Shown: positions 16,331 to 25,677, counted from the stretch's first letter. The stretch is DNA of 64,000 nucleotides from Dehalococcoidia bacterium (GCA_025054935.1 JANWZD010000013.1:46807-110806); one strand, 5' to 3'. Made by a program: numbers and translations. Notes: generated from the letters alone by a model not told the origin.

Positions 16331-17415
16331 GGATCCTCGCTGTCGACGTCGGAACGGGCACCCAAGACGTTCTGCTCTTCGACCCGGCGCGGGAGATCGA
16401 AAACTGTCTTCAGCTGATCCTGCCGTCGCCGACGGTGGTTGTTGCGGAACGGATTCGCGCCGCGACCCGGCGCCGCGACCCGGTTGTGCTGACGGGCCGG
16501 CAGATGGGCGGAGGGCCCTCGGCGTGGGCGGCGCGCGACCATGCGCTCGCCGGACTGCCAATCGCCGCGACCCCTGAAGCTGCGACGACCTTCGACGACG
16601 ATCTCGACCGTGTAAGGGAGATGGGGATCACGCTCGTCTCGGAGGAGGAAGCGGCGCGCTTGCCCGGCGTTCACCTCCGTCTCGGGGATATCGACCGCGC
16701 GCGGCTGCTCAGCATTCTTGCCGCCTATGACGTGCCGCCGCCTGAGGGGTGGGCGGCAGCGGTCTTTGACCACGGCGCTGCCCCGCCGGGCGTCAGCGAC
16801 CGCGCCTTCCGCTTCGACTACCTCGCCAGTCGGATCGATGAGGGGCTGACTGGGCTCGGCTTCCTCGCGGCGGAGATCCCGCCGCAGATGAGCCGGCTCC
16901 GTGCCGTGGCTGCGGAACTGAACGAGAGCGGGCCGCTGCTGGTCATGGATACCGGGCCGGCGGCGGTGCTTGGGGCGCTCGATGACCCGGCGGTATGCTG
17001 CCCTGGCATTGTCGCGAACCTCGGCAATTTCCATACGCTCGCCTACGCGCTTGACGAAGACGGGATCGCGGGTCTCTTCGAGCATCACACGGGCGAGCTG
17101 ACGGCATTCCAGCTTGAGCGCTTGCTCCGACGGCTCGCTGATGGCACGCTCACCAACCGTGAAGTGTTCGAGAGCCAAGGTCACGGCGCGATTGTGCGCC
17201 GTTCTCTCCCGCGGGCTCCTCTTGCAATTACCGGCCCGCGGCGGGCGCTCCTTGCTGGGTCGGCACTGCAGCCTTACCTTGCGGTTCCTCATGGCGCAAT
17301 GATGCTCGCCGGCTGCTTCGGTCTGCTGCGCGCCTGGGCCGCCAAAGATGCTGCGGTGCGCGAACAGGTCGAGCGGCGTCTTGGCCCGGGGCGTCCCCTA
17401 AAGAGCGTGCGCTGA
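16327..17415 (+). CDS. DUF1786-family protein (ASKHA-like fold)
   Basis: 362 aa. It begins RILAVDVGTGTQDVLLFD, a phosphate-1-type loop of the actin/Hsp70/sugar-kinase fold, and carries VMDTGPAAVLGAL and NLGNFHTLAYAL in the second half. Family members have often been labelled pyruvate formate-lyase activating proteins without evidence. The function is unknown. It is translationally coupled to the Sir2 gene by a GTGA overlap. A role in nucleotide-dependent modification is only a guess. Confidence 0.75.
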   Translation: MRILAVDVGTGTQDVLLFDPAREIENCLQLILPSPTVVVAERIRAATRRRDPVVLTGRQMGGGPSAWAARDHALAGLPIAATPEAATTFDDDLDRVREMGITLVSEEEAARLPGVHLRLGDIDRARLLSILAAYDVPPPEGWAAAVFDHGAAPPGVSDRAFRFDYLASRIDEGLTGLGFLAAEIPPQMSRLRAVAAELNESGPLLVMDTGPAAVLGALDDPAVCCPGIVANLGNFHTLAYALDEDGIAGLFEHHTGELTAFQLERLLRRLADGTLTNREVFESQGHGAIVRRSLPRAPLAITGPRRALLAGSALQPYLAVPHGAMMLAGCFGLLRAWAAKDAAVREQVERRLGPGRPLKSVR

Positions 17416-17676
17416 TGCTTCTTAGGGGTGCGGGCGATCGCACTGTCGCTGCGACCGCTTGCTCTTCCCTGCCCGCCACGTTCGGTCATGCCGTCGTCGC
17501 GAGGCAGCCGACAGCTGCGGTGGCAACGCCGAGCGGCGGAGTTGCGTTGGGTAGGCGGCCGAGGTTGCCGCGCCGGCAGCCGGTTTGCAGCGACGCTGGC
17601 AGGCGGTGGGGTGTGCTTTTCAAGCGGGGCTGAGGTGATCTGGGACGCTGAGTGCGGCGGCGCGCTGCGGCTGACG
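17416..17676. other. Gene-free spacer
   Basis: No supportable gene between the DUF1786 stop and the rhodanese promoter region. The open frames are Arg/Pro-rich and lack ribosome sites. Confidence 0.5.
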
Positions 17677-17677
17677 C

Positions 17678-17719
17678 TGAACCGTTCAGCACGAACGGTT
17701 CACCCCCTGCCTCTATACT
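17678..17719 (+). promoter_or_regulatory. Operator-like inverted repeat and -10 of rhodanese gene
   Basis: A perfect 9-bp inverted repeat, TGAACCGTT (17678-17686) and AACGGTTCA (17694-17702) with 7 bases between, covers the -35 position. TATACT follows at 17714-17719. The geometry fits a dimeric repressor or activator site. Confidence 0.55.
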
Positions 17720-17746
17720 TCCATTGGTGACGTGATTCGAGGTGCT

Positions 17747-18190
17747 ATGCGGGTCGTTGCCGTTTTCGCCTTCTGGCTCCTCCTTGTTGGCTGTGCTGCG
17801 CCGAGCGCTCCTGGGGCGGGCACGCCCCCCAGCGCAACACCGACCACGGCGCAAGTAGCGCGCGTCTCGCCGGCGCAGGCGAAGGCGATCGCCGACGGCG
17901 GCCGCGGCGTCATCATTGACGTCCGCACTGCGGCGGAATTTGAACAGCGGCGGATTGCCGGCGCGATCCATGCGCCCCTAGACGCCATTCAGGCGAACCC
18001 GCGGCTGCCGGTCCTCGCCGCCATCCCTGCCGACCAAGAGCTGATCCTCTACTGCACCTGACCGGCAGAAGAATCGAGCGCCCGGGCGGCGCAACTGCTC
18101 ATCGGCGCGGGTCGGCCGGCCGACAAAGTGAAAGCGATCTTGGGCGGGTTCGCCGCTTGGCAGCGCGCTGGGCTGCCGACTGAGCCGTAA
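17747..18190 (+). CDS. Rhodanese-like lipoprotein with in-frame UGA (candidate selenoprotein)
   Basis: 147 residues if UGA (18059-18061, codon 105) is read through. A signal peptide with lipobox LLVGC (Cys 16) predicts a membrane-anchored extracytoplasmic protein. The rhodanese domain follows: VIIDVRTAAEFEQRRI, then LILYCT-UGA-PAEESSARAA, then ILGGFAAWQRAGLP. Many single-domain rhodaneses have YCxCP.E.SARA here, so UGA sits exactly at the second Cys. The frame stays open and conserved to TAA at 18188. A short hairpin with a G near the loop start lies about 20 bases downstream. GAGGTG precedes the ATG. Otherwise this is a TGC-to-TGA nonsense change or sequence error. Confidence 0.6.
18078..18092 (+). 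promoter_or_regulatory. SECIS-like hairpin after the UGA
   Basis: Five-bp GC stem (18078-18082 with 18088-18092) and loop CGGGC, with the loop starting 21 bases after the UGA and a G at its second position. Spacing and loop G fit the loose bacterial SECIS rules, but GC-rich DNA forms such stems easily. Confidence 0.3.
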
Positions 18191-18765
18191 ACCGAGGACA
18201 TTTTCTCCCCGCTCGACCGGGGCACGGAAAGCAGTTCGTCGGCGCTGCACCGGCGCAGGCTGAGCAACTCGCAAGAGGGCCCCGGAGCGTTCTCCTTCGA
18301 TTGGCAAAGCATCTCAGGGGAACCGGCGAACCAATGCGCGACCGGTGAGACGGACAGTCGGACGTCCCGCCTTCCCCTCGCGGAAGGGATAGAGGGGGAC
18401 TGGACCACCCCCGCTGCTGGAGGGCGCACCCGCGCTGGGTCCTCCCCTTCGCCTCCTTATGCCTAGCCGGCAGACGCGACCTCTCTCCGCAGAAGGTTGC
18501 CCGCGGCCGAGGCGATATCCCGCGGTGAACGCTCGCCGTCTCGATCCGAGCGCCGTGCTGCTTCCGCAGGGAAGCCGCGCCGTTCTGAGGGCGCAGCGGA
18601 CCTTTCGCAGGGTGAGCGCACTCGCGAACTGCTTCTCTGCGCGGGACCGGCCGCGCCGCCGCTCGCTCCTGCCGGCGGCGCGCCTGCGGGGCTCGGCGCG
18701 GGACGGCCGGTCAAGGTCCCGCTCTCTTGGAACGGCGCGCCTCACTTTCTCGCGGAGGCGGGCGA
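18191..18765. other. Gene-free GC-rich spacer (about 0.6 kb)
   Basis: No supportable gene between the rhodanese stop and the end of purE. Translations are Arg/Ser-rich, with no ribosome-binding sites. Several short imperfect inverted repeats occur (for example around 18374-18386) but none has a clear T-run. Confidence 0.5.
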
Positions 18766-19305
18766 TCATCCCCGCTCGGGGAAAAACGGTGACGAGGAGG
18801 GGGGACGCCAGCTGCTCGCGCTGAAGGGCGGCTGCTCATTCTTCGCGCGCGACTCTGCGGCAAGGCGCTGCTGGTAGGCGAGCATCCGCTCGCGCAGCGC
18901 AGGGTCGGAAGCGGCGAGGATGCGGACAGCGAGCAGGCCAGCATTGCGCCCGCCTCCGATGGCGACGGTCGCCACCGGCACGCCGGCGGGCATTTGGACG
19001 ATCGAAAGCAGCGAGTCGAGCCCGGAGAGCGCTTGCGAGCGCACCGGCACGCCGATGACGGGCAGCGGTGTCACCGAGGCAAGCATGCCCGGCAGGTGCG
19101 CCGCGCCGCCTGCGCCCGCAATGATGACCCGTAGCCCGCGCTGGTGGGCAGTCCGCCCATACTCCATCATGTCGAGCGGCGTCCGGTGGGCAGAGACGAC
19201 GCGGATCTCATAGGGAATAGCAAACTCTGCAAGCACGTCTGCTGCCGGCTGGAGAGTCGGCAGGTCGGAGTCGCTGCCCATCACCACGCCGACGAGCGGG
19301 GTCAT
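18766..19305 (-). CDS. purE: N5-carboxyaminoimidazole ribonucleotide mutase
   Basis: 179 aa. [12 protein letters not shown] at residues 10-21, [19 protein letters not shown] and the closing [13 protein letters not shown] block are diagnostic of class I PurE. It converts N5-CAIR to CAIR in purine synthesis. The ATG at 19305 overlaps the purK stop (ATGA). The last about 20 residues are a Ser/Pro-rich tail beyond the usual family end. Confidence 0.95.
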   Translation of the reverse strand: MTPLVGVVMGSDSDLPTLQPAADVLAEFAIPYEIRVVSAHRTPLDMMEYGRTAHQRGLRVIIAGAGGAAHLPGMLASVTPLPVIGVPVRSQALSGLDSLLSIVQMPAGVPVATVAIGGGRNAGLLAVRILAASDPALRERMLAYQQRLAAESRAKNEQPPFSASSWRPPSSSPFFPERG

Positions 19306-20507
19306 GCCTCTTCCCCAAAGCGGATCGCGGCGGCGGCTGCGCGGGCCCGCGCGGCCGCTTCGCTCACCTCTGCGCCTGTCACCGTGATGTGGCCCATCTT
19401 GCGCCCGCGCCGCGCCATCGTCTTACCGTAGAGATGCACTGCCGCGCCCGGAACCGCGAGCGCATCGGCGAGGCCCGCCGGCTGGCCAGGACCGTCGCCG
19501 TCGGCGAGAAGGTTCACCATCACCGCTGCCGGGACGCGCGGGGAGGGGTCGCCGAGCGGCAGGCCGAGCACGGCGCGGACATGGTTCTCAAACTGTGAGG
19601 TGACACACGCTTCGATGGTGTAATGTCCGGAGTTATGCGGGCGCGGCGCGAGCTCATTCACGAGGAGCCGCCCGTCTTCCAGTTCAAACAGTTCAACGCC
19701 GAGCGCGCCGACCACGCCAAACGTCTCGGCGGCGCGGGAGGCGACCCGGACAACGTCCTCAGCCGCGCCGCAGGGGAAGCGCACCTCATGGCAGATATTG
19801 TCGCGCTGGATCGTATGGACGGGGGGATAGGCGACGATCTCTCCAGCGTCGCTGCGGACGACCATGATTGCGAGTTCGCGCCGAAAGGCGACCCAGCCCT
19901 CGACATACAGCCCGCCCGGCCGCGCGGCGAAGGCGGCGAGCGCGGCAGCAGCCTCCTCCGGACCGCGCACGACCCGGTTGCCGCGGCCGTCGTAGCCGCC
20001 CCGCCGAGCTTTCAGCACGAGCGGCCAGCCGAGCGCCTCACCGGCTGCCACGAGGTCAGCCGCCGTCTCGACCGGCCGAAACGGCGCCACCGCAAGGCCC
20101 GCCTTGGCGAGCGTCTCCTTCTGAACCAGTTTGTCCTGGATTCGCCGGAGGGTAGCAGCGCCGGGGCGGACCCGCACGCCGGCCGCCTCCACCGCGGCGA
20201 GCGCGGTCGCGTCGACGAACTCGTGGTCGAGCGTGAGCGCGTCGAGATCCCGAGCGAACCGGACAAGGGTTGCCGGGTCGTCCCAGTCGCCTACCGTTTC
20301 GTGGGCGCCGGCAAGAGCAGCAGGGCTGCCGGGGGAGCGCTCGAGGACCTGCACGATCGCGCCGAGGCGGTGGGCCGGCGGAACCATCATGCGCGCAAGC
20401 TGGCCGCCGCCGACAACCCCAAGGCGAAAAGGACGGCGACAGCGTGCACGCGCGCCGAGGTCGCCGCGGCGCTCCTGTTCCGGCTGAACGGTGCTTGCTC
20501 CCATCAT
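19302..20507 (-). CDS. purK: N5-carboxyaminoimidazole ribonucleotide synthase
   Basis: 401 aa ATP-grasp enzyme. [12 protein letters not shown] starts the N-terminal domain; [12 protein letters not shown] and [16 protein letters not shown] are PurK signatures. It makes N5-CAIR from AIR, bicarbonate and ATP and feeds the product to PurE, with which it is co-translated. There is an extra about 25-residue polar N-terminus. Two adjacent ATGs (20507, 20504) have no ribosome site, so an internal start nearer the GVVGGGQ strand is possible. Confidence 0.95.
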   Translation of the reverse strand: MMGASTVQPEQERRGDLGARARCRRPFRLGVVGGGQLARMMVPPAHRLGAIVQVLERSPGSPAALAGAHETVGDWDDPATLVRFARDLDALTLDHEFVDATALAAVEAAGVRVRPGAATLRRIQDKLVQKETLAKAGLAVAPFRPVETAADLVAAGEALGWPLVLKARRGGYDGRGNRVVRGPEEAAAALAAFAARPGGLYVEGWVAFRRELAIMVVRSDAGEIVAYPPVHTIQRDNICHEVRFPCGAAEDVVRVASRAAETFGVVGALGVELFELEDGRLLVNELAPRPHNSGHYTIEACVTSQFENHVRAVLGLPLGDPSPRVPAAVMVNLLADGDGPGQPAGLADALAVPGAAVHLYGKTMARRGRKMGHITVTGAEVSEAAARARAAAAAIRFGEEA

Positions 20508-20525
20508 GTTGGCGGGCGAGGAATG

Positions 20526-20554
20526 TTGACTGCAGCGCGAGTGTAGCCGATTAT
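20526..20554 (+). promoter_or_regulatory. Putative promoter of the zinc-ribbon membrane protein gene
   Basis: TTGACT, 17-base spacer, GATTAT. It lies in the divergent purK/membrane-protein interval, about 70 bases before the ATG. Confidence 0.4.
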
Positions 20555-20625
20555 GGAACGAGTTGCGGGCCTCCTGCCGTTAACCATTCGAAACTTGGCG
20601 CGCCGACCAGCGAGGAGAGCCGTTC

Positions 20626-23103
20626 ATGGACTCGCAGTCTCCGTCGCCCCTCCCTTTGGCGCCCCTCCTCTCTCCGTCGACCCGCTGTTTTCACTGTGCG
20701 GCCGAGCTGCCGCCCGGAGCGAATTTCTGCCCCGGCTGTGGAGCGGTTCCCGGCCTGACCGCTGAGACTGAGCGGGGCTATATCGCCTACCTGCTGGCAG
20801 CGGTTGATGACTGGCTGCGGGCGCGCCTGATCGGCCCGCCGCTCGCCGACCGCATGACCGCTCCCTACCGCGCTCGGCTGGGGATCGCGGTCGCGGCGCC
20901 GGCTCCGGTCACGCCGCCAGCCGCTCCTGCTCCTCCTCGCCAGCCGGTCAATTTCACCGTCATCTGGGCGAACGCGCTGCTCTATCTCGGCGCGTTCTTC
21001 GTCGTCATCGCCTCCCTCTTCTTCCTGCTGCTGATTGAGAGCAATCTCGGCCGAACGGTCGTCGTGGGAGTGCTCGCCGGGCTTTTCTTCGTGACTGGGC
21101 TGATTGCCCGCCAGATCGCGCCGGTGCGGTCGGCGGGCATCGTCTTCACCGCTGTCGGCGCGCTGCTGGTGCCGATCGTCTTTCTCGCCTTCATCAACTG
21201 GCTCCGAGACGTCGGACCTCTTTCCGAAACCCAGCTCTGGCTCTTCGCCTCGCTCGCCTGCTTTCTGCTCTACCTCGCCTTCACGCTGGCTCGGTTCGGC
21301 CTGTTCTACGCCATCCTCACCCTGATCGCGTTCTCCTCGGTCGTCCAAGCGGCGCTGGCGGTCGCCGACCCGGTTCCGGAGTGGGCGGCGAGCTGGTGGG
21401 CGGCGGAAGCGCTTGTCCTGATGGCGCTCCACGTCGGGCTGCGCCGCTGGCTGCGGCCGCTCTTCGGACCGCTGATCCTCGGGTGGTCGCTCTTCTGGGC
21501 GATCGTCGCTTTCGTCGCGGCGATCCCGGCAAGCCTCTGGCCGAGCGACCCTGCTCCCGGCGTCTGGCCGTTTGTCTTCCTTACCCTCACGTTCATCGTG
21601 ATGGCGTGGGGCATCGGCGACCCGATCAGCCCCTTGCTCGCCGGCCTCCTCATCCATGTCGCATCGGCCCAGACGGTGCGCTGGGCGGAGGGACCGGAGT
21701 GGGTCGGCTCGCTCGCGAGCATCGCGATCGCGAGCGGGCAGATTGCGTTCTGGTGGCTGCGCCGGGGGACGATCCTCGGGCGAGAGCAGCTGGTGATCGG
21801 GATCGGTGTCGCCCTCGTGGCTCTCTTCCCCCCGATCTTCGCCGAGACTCAGGGCATTGGCGCCGCCGCGGGACTGTATGTCACCGCACTGCTCAGCGCG
21901 ACAGCCATTTTGACCCGCCGATCCTGGCTGCTCGCTGCGCCGGCGCTCTCGCTTCTCCCCGCGTGGTTCTGGCTGCTCGACGCGCTGCCGCTCGACCTCG
22001 AGGGGGCAGCGAACGCAGGGCTCGGCTATCTTGTCCTTGTCGTCGGCATCACGGCGCTGGCGCTGGCGCTGCCGCTGCGTCTTTGGGGGTGGCGGTGGAT
22101 GCTCGGCGGTATCGCAGCCGTCTATGCCCTGTTCGTCGCTCTGCTGACGGTCGAGCAGGCAGGACATTCGGCGGTTGCGGCGTGGTCAATAACGCTGCTC
22201 GCCGCCGCGGCCGTGGCGCGCTGGCGCGTGTTGTGGCTGCTTGGGGGTGTCGCCCTCGCTCTCGTCGGCGCTGCAGCGGCCACGGCGCGCTGGCTGGGCG
22301 CTCCCCAAGAGACGGGCGGGCCGCTCATCGCGACCCTTGCGGTCGGCTGGGTTCTCGCCGGACATGCGCTCGGCGACCACCTCGGCCGCTGGGGGCTGGC
22401 GGCGCGCCTGGTCGGATTGGCGACAGGGCTGTTTGCGGTCTTTGTCGCCGGCGCCATCCAAGGCGAAGCGCTTGAGGAGGAGCGCCGCCGTCTTGCCGGA
22501 CATCTGACCTCGTTCGTGATCTTCGTGCTGGCGCTGCTCATCGGCCTCGAAGTGCGCTGGCGTCGGCTGGCGCTCTATCCGGCGAGCTTCCTTGCCCTCT
22601 GCGCGCTCCTCTGGGAGCTGGGGGTGTTCGAAGTCGACAACCCGCAATGGTATGCCGTGCCGGCTGGTCTCTATTTTGGGGGCGTAGCGTTCCTCAGCGC
22701 CCGGGACCGCGACCTTGGCGCGACGGCGCCGGTGCTGTCAGCGCTGGCATGGGTGATCGGGGCGCTCGTGATCGGGCTGACCTCCCTCTCGCAGACGTTT
22801 GGCGAGGAGGGGCTTCGCTATGGCCTCATCCTGCTCGCCGAGTGTTTCGCGCTGCTGGGGGTGGGCGCTGTGGTGCGGAGCCGGGCCTTGTTGGCAACGA
22901 CGGTCTTGCTAATGGTGCTCGCCGGGCTCCGCCTGCTGTTCGCCGAGCCGGGCTTCATTCCGTTCGTGCTGTTCTTGGCCGGCCTTGCGCTCCTTGCAGG
23001 CGGCGTGATCGTCCTCGCGGTGGTCGGATGGCGACGCGCGCGCGGAACATCGCCAGAGGAGCCGCCGGGCAGGCCGCCGATTGCGGGGGCAGGTCCCCCA
23101 TGA
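20626..23103 (+). CDS. Large polytopic membrane protein with N-terminal zinc ribbon
   Basis: 825 aa. An N-terminal double-CxxC zinc ribbon (CFHC ... CPGC, about residues 22-40) is followed by a linker rich in Pro/Ala, and then a long series of hydrophobic helices to the end, on the order of twenty. The layout resembles DUF2157/DUF2339-like membrane proteins, whose role is unknown. AGGAG precedes the ATG at 20626. It is divergent from purK. No catalytic motif is evident. Confidence 0.7.
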   Translation: MDSQSPSPLPLAPLLSPSTRCFHCAAELPPGANFCPGCGAVPGLTAETERGYIAYLLAAVDDWLRARLIGPPLADRMTAPYRARLGIAVAAPAPVTPPAAPAPPRQPVNFTVIWANALLYLGAFFVVIASLFFLLLIESNLGRTVVVGVLAGLFFVTGLIARQIAPVRSAGIVFTAVGALLVPIVFLAFINWLRDVGPLSETQLWLFASLACFLLYLAFTLARFGLFYAILTLIAFSSVVQAALAVADPVPEWAASWWAAEALVLMALHVGLRRWLRPLFGPLILGWSLFWAIVAFVAAIPASLWPSDPAPGVWPFVFLTLTFIVMAWGIGDPISPLLAGLLIHVASAQTVRWAEGPEWVGSLASIAIASGQIAFWWLRRGTILGREQLVIGIGVALVALFPPIFAETQGIGAAAGLYVTALLSATAILTRRSWLLAAPALSLLPAWFWLLDALPLDLEGAANAGLGYLVLVVGITALALALPLRLWGWRWMLGGIAAVYALFVALLTVEQAGHSAVAAWSITLLAAAAVARWRVLWLLGGVALALVGAAAATARWLGAPQETGGPLIATLAVGWVLAGHALGDHLGRWGLAARLVGLATGLFAVFVAGAIQGEALEEERRRLAGHLTSFVIFVLALLIGLEVRWRRLALYPASFLALCALLWELGVFEVDNPQWYAVPAGLYFGGVAFLSARDRDLGATAPVLSALAWVIGALVIGLTSLSQTFGEEGLRYGLILLAECFALLGVGAVVRSRALLATTVLLMVLAGLRLLFAEPGFIPFVLFLAGLALLAGGVIVLAVVGWRRARGTSPEEPPGRPPIAGAGPP

Positions 23104-23170
23104 TAGCATGCGCGGGCGAACAGCCCGCGGGACGGGTGCGCCTCCTCTCTCGCTGGTCGGGGAGCTGTCG

Positions 23171-23536
23171 ATGGATCAGCTGCGCGCCACGATCCGAGCG
23201 CGTCTTGCCGCGCTCGGCCTCTCCGCCCGTCAAGCGTCGATCCGCGCCGGCTTGAGTCACAACACCCTGCGTGTCATTCTCGCCGGTGCCCGTCCTACCG
23301 CGGAGTCGTGCGACGCCCTCGAGCCCGTGCTTGGGCTTAGCCCCGGCACGCTGCGGCGGCTCGCTGGCTGGCCGGTGGACGAGCGCCGCACCGACCCAGA
23401 CATTGAATACGCCATGCGCCTGCTGCGGCTCGCGCGGCCGGAGCTGCGCCAAGCTGTCATCGGGTTTCTTCTGGTCAATCTGACCCCTCCAACGAGAGTG
23501 TCCGCCGCGCCGCGCCGCCCTGTGCGCTCTGACTAA
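23171..23536 (+). CDS. Small XRE-family HTH regulator
   Basis: 121 aa. Residues about 5-60 form the lambda-repressor-like HTH: RARLAALGLSARQASIRAG, then SHNTLRVILAG as the recognition helix region. The C-terminal half is a short basic helical stretch that includes RRTDPDIEYAMRLLRLA. GGGGAG precedes the ATG at 23171. It stands alone between a membrane protein and dodecin; the target is unknown. Confidence 0.75.
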   Translation: MDQLRATIRARLAALGLSARQASIRAGLSHNTLRVILAGARPTAESCDALEPVLGLSPGTLRRLAGWPVDERRTDPDIEYAMRLLRLARPELRQAVIGFLLVNLTPPTRVSAAPRRPVRSD

Positions 23537-23590
23537 CTCTCCCTGCTCGATCGCGTATCATCGCCGCATCTTGGCCCGAGGAGCGCCGCT

Positions 23591-23821
23591 ATGTCGGACC
23601 ATATCTACAAAGTGATCGAAGTCGTTGGCACCTCGACCGAAAGCATCGAAACCGCGATCCGGAATGCCATTGGCCGTGCGAACCAGACCCTCAGAGGCCT
23701 CGATTGGTTTGAGGTGCGCGAAATCCGCGGCTCGATCCACGACGGCGCGGTCGGCTGGTTTCAAGTGAAGGTCGGCATCGGCTTCCGGTTGATGGACGAG
23801 AGCGAACTCGAAAGCGACTAG
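23591..23821 (+). CDS. Dodecin (flavin-binding/storage dodecamer)
   Basis: 76 aa, the usual dodecin length. SDHIYKVIEVVGTS, SIETAIRNAI and LDWFEVREIRG are close to family consensus, including the Trp that stacks on flavin in bacterial dodecins. It sequesters FMN or riboflavin-type flavins. AGGAG lies ahead of the ATG, and a TATCAT -10-like element sits at 23556-23561. Confidence 0.93.
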   Translation: MSDHIYKVIEVVGTSTESIETAIRNAIGRANQTLRGLDWFEVREIRGSIHDGAVGWFQVKVGIGFRLMDESELESD

Positions 23822-24065
23822 GCGCTGTCAGCCGAGACGCAGTTCGAATGAGCGATCTCCGTGCTCGGCATGGCACGACCTCTCCTGACCGCGGCCGGGC
23901 CGTTTCCGTCCAGTGGGGGAGCGGCTCGCCTTGTGGGAGCGAGGGGCTGCCCTGCCCTCAGTTGCCGCCGCCCGGCGGTCCCCGGGGAGCGCCAGTGAAG
24001 GCGCAGCGTTCGCCCGCGCTCCTGGCGGCAACAGTTGTCCGGGCACGACGGCGATGAGCGGGGGC

Positions 24066-24938
24066 TCAGGCGCCCCATCGTCGGCGCGCCTCCCGGTCTT
24101 CGACCCGGTCGCTCTCGGGGCGGCGCTCTTGGAGGCCGACGAGATGGTTCTCGGGGTCGACGAAGTAGGCGATGCGGCCGAAGGGAATGTCGAAAGGAAG
24201 GTTGACGAAATCGACCCCCTTCGCCTGCAGGTCGGCGACGAGGGTATCGAGATCGCGCACCCGCAGCACCGGGGTGTTTGTCACGTCGCCGCGGTCGGCA
24301 GGACGCGGCTGCGGCGATGAGCCGGGGGAGAGCTCAAGGAGGACCCCATCGCCGAGGCGCATCAGCGCGTTCGTCTCGCTGTAGCTGACCGCGACCTCTA
24401 ACCCGACGACGTCGCGGTAGAAAGCGATCTGGGCGGGCACGTCGAGCGAGCGGAAGACGATCCAGCCGATGTGCTGGATATCGGGCGGCAGCGGCGCGAC
24501 CCCGTCGATCCGGGTCTCGCCGGCGTCCCACCGCCGCCACGCCTCGCGGTCTTCGGGACGGTCGGAGGTGCGGTACCGTTCCTGCAGGCCGGTGACGTTG
24601 CCGAGCGGGTCAAGGAAGTAGGCGAGGTGGTTGTGCTCGCGCTCAAACTCATTGATAAAGCGGACACCCGCCTCGCGCAGTCTTTGGATTGTTCCGCGAA
24701 TGCCGTGGACACGGAAGATCGGCACGCAGGGCGCCTGGGCGCGGTCGGTATATGCGGGGTTCGGCTGGCCGCCAGGGGCGATCTCGAACACCGTCGCTTC
24801 GCCCGCCCAGAACTGCACCGCCTCCCCCTGCTCGCGGAGGACGGGCAGACCGACTGTGTCTCGAAAGAAAGCCGCCAGCCGCTCAACGTCGTGCGTCCGC
24901 CGGACGAACCAGCCGAGTCCGATGATGGGGTCGCGCAC
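24066..24938 (-). CDS. Two-domain VOC-family (glyoxalase/dioxygenase fold) protein
   Basis: 290 aa with two vicinal-oxygen-chelate halves. Each half opens with a GW-containing strand (LGWFVRRTHDVERL; HIGWIVFRSLDVPA) and ends in a strand with LDP.GN or VDPENHLVGLQER. The halves end with matching R.EDREA.RRW tails, showing internal duplication. Function cannot be assigned: epimerase, dioxygenase and resistance roles all use this fold. The start is GTG at 24938 behind GAGAGGAGA. Confidence 0.85.
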   Translation of the reverse strand: MRDPIIGLGWFVRRTHDVERLAAFFRDTVGLPVLREQGEAVQFWAGEATVFEIAPGGQPNPAYTDRAQAPCVPIFRVHGIRGTIQRLREAGVRFINEFEREHNHLAYFLDPLGNVTGLQERYRTSDRPEDREAWRRWDAGETRIDGVAPLPPDIQHIGWIVFRSLDVPAQIAFYRDVVGLEVAVSYSETNALMRLGDGVLLELSPGSSPQPRPADRGDVTNTPVLRVRDLDTLVADLQAKGVDFVNLPFDIPFGRIAYFVDPENHLVGLQERRPESDRVEDREARRRWGA

Positions 24939-24988
24939 CGTTCTCTCCTCTCGCGCCGGTCGTTCGGCGCAGGGTGATCGAGCGGCGA

Positions 24989-25609
24989 TCAGCCAAGCAG
25001 CCCGAGCGTCCGCAGCCCCTCCTCGACGGTCGGCACGCGCCGCGCCCACTCGACTGGCAGCCGAAAGCCAGGGAGCGCCGCCGACCCGTACACGCCTTCC
25101 GCCGGCTCGATACGCTGAGAGCGTCCGTCGCCCGCGCGCTGGTAGAAGCGCGGCACGCCGGCGACTTGGTCGATCACCCACTACTCCTGCACGCCGGCAG
25201 CTTCATACTCGCGCAGCTTGGTAACGCGGTCGCGCTCGATGCTGTCAGGCAGGACAATCTCGACGATCAGGTCGGGCGGTCCATCGACGAAGCTGCGCCG
25301 CAGCCGGCTGCGGTTGGCGGTCGAAAGAGAGAGAAGGTCGGGCGCGCGGGCCGTGGAGCCGAGCCGAACGGTCATCTCGGTGCGAACGATGCCAAGTCGC
25401 CGTGTCTCGACGAAGAGCCACATCAGGCCCGGCAGAATGGTCTGGATCGCGGAGTGCGCGTCGTGCAACGGCGTCAGGACAATTACCTCTCCCTCAACCC
25501 ACTCCGCCTTGAGTTCGCCGGTGTCGAGCTGCAGGAACTCCTCGAACGAGGTGGGGCCGGCGGGAAGCGCCGGAACCGCGATCGCGGGGACGGGGACCTG
25601 CAGGACCAT
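24989..25609 (-). pseudogene. Uma2-family (PD-(D/E)xK-like) endonuclease gene with internal TAG
   Basis: The reading frame from the ATG at 25609 (behind GAGGGAGA) encodes FEEFLQLDTGELKAEWVEGEV, then PDLIVEIVLPDSIERDRVTK and EYEAAGVQE, followed by a TAG at 25183-25181. The same frame then continues WVIDQVAGVPRFYQ through to a natural stop at 24989. Uma2 proteins have E-Y-W-V-I-D here, so TAG replaces a Tyr codon (one base change from TAC or TAT). The protein would lose its last about 63 residues. Either a decayed gene or a base error. Confidence 0.8.
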
Positions 25610-25677
25610 CGGTCGTTCTCCCTCAACCGCAAGCATACTTCACTGCGCTCCGAGGGAGAACGACCTGCGGCAGCGCT

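Noticed and set aside
20551..22167. 538-codon minus-strand frame opposite the membrane protein
   Set aside because: Highly charged low-complexity translation complementary to membrane helices.
25181..25183. Pyrrolysine readthrough of TAG in Uma2
   Set aside because: The expected residue is Tyr and nothing in the window suggests Pyl machinery; a point mutation is simpler.
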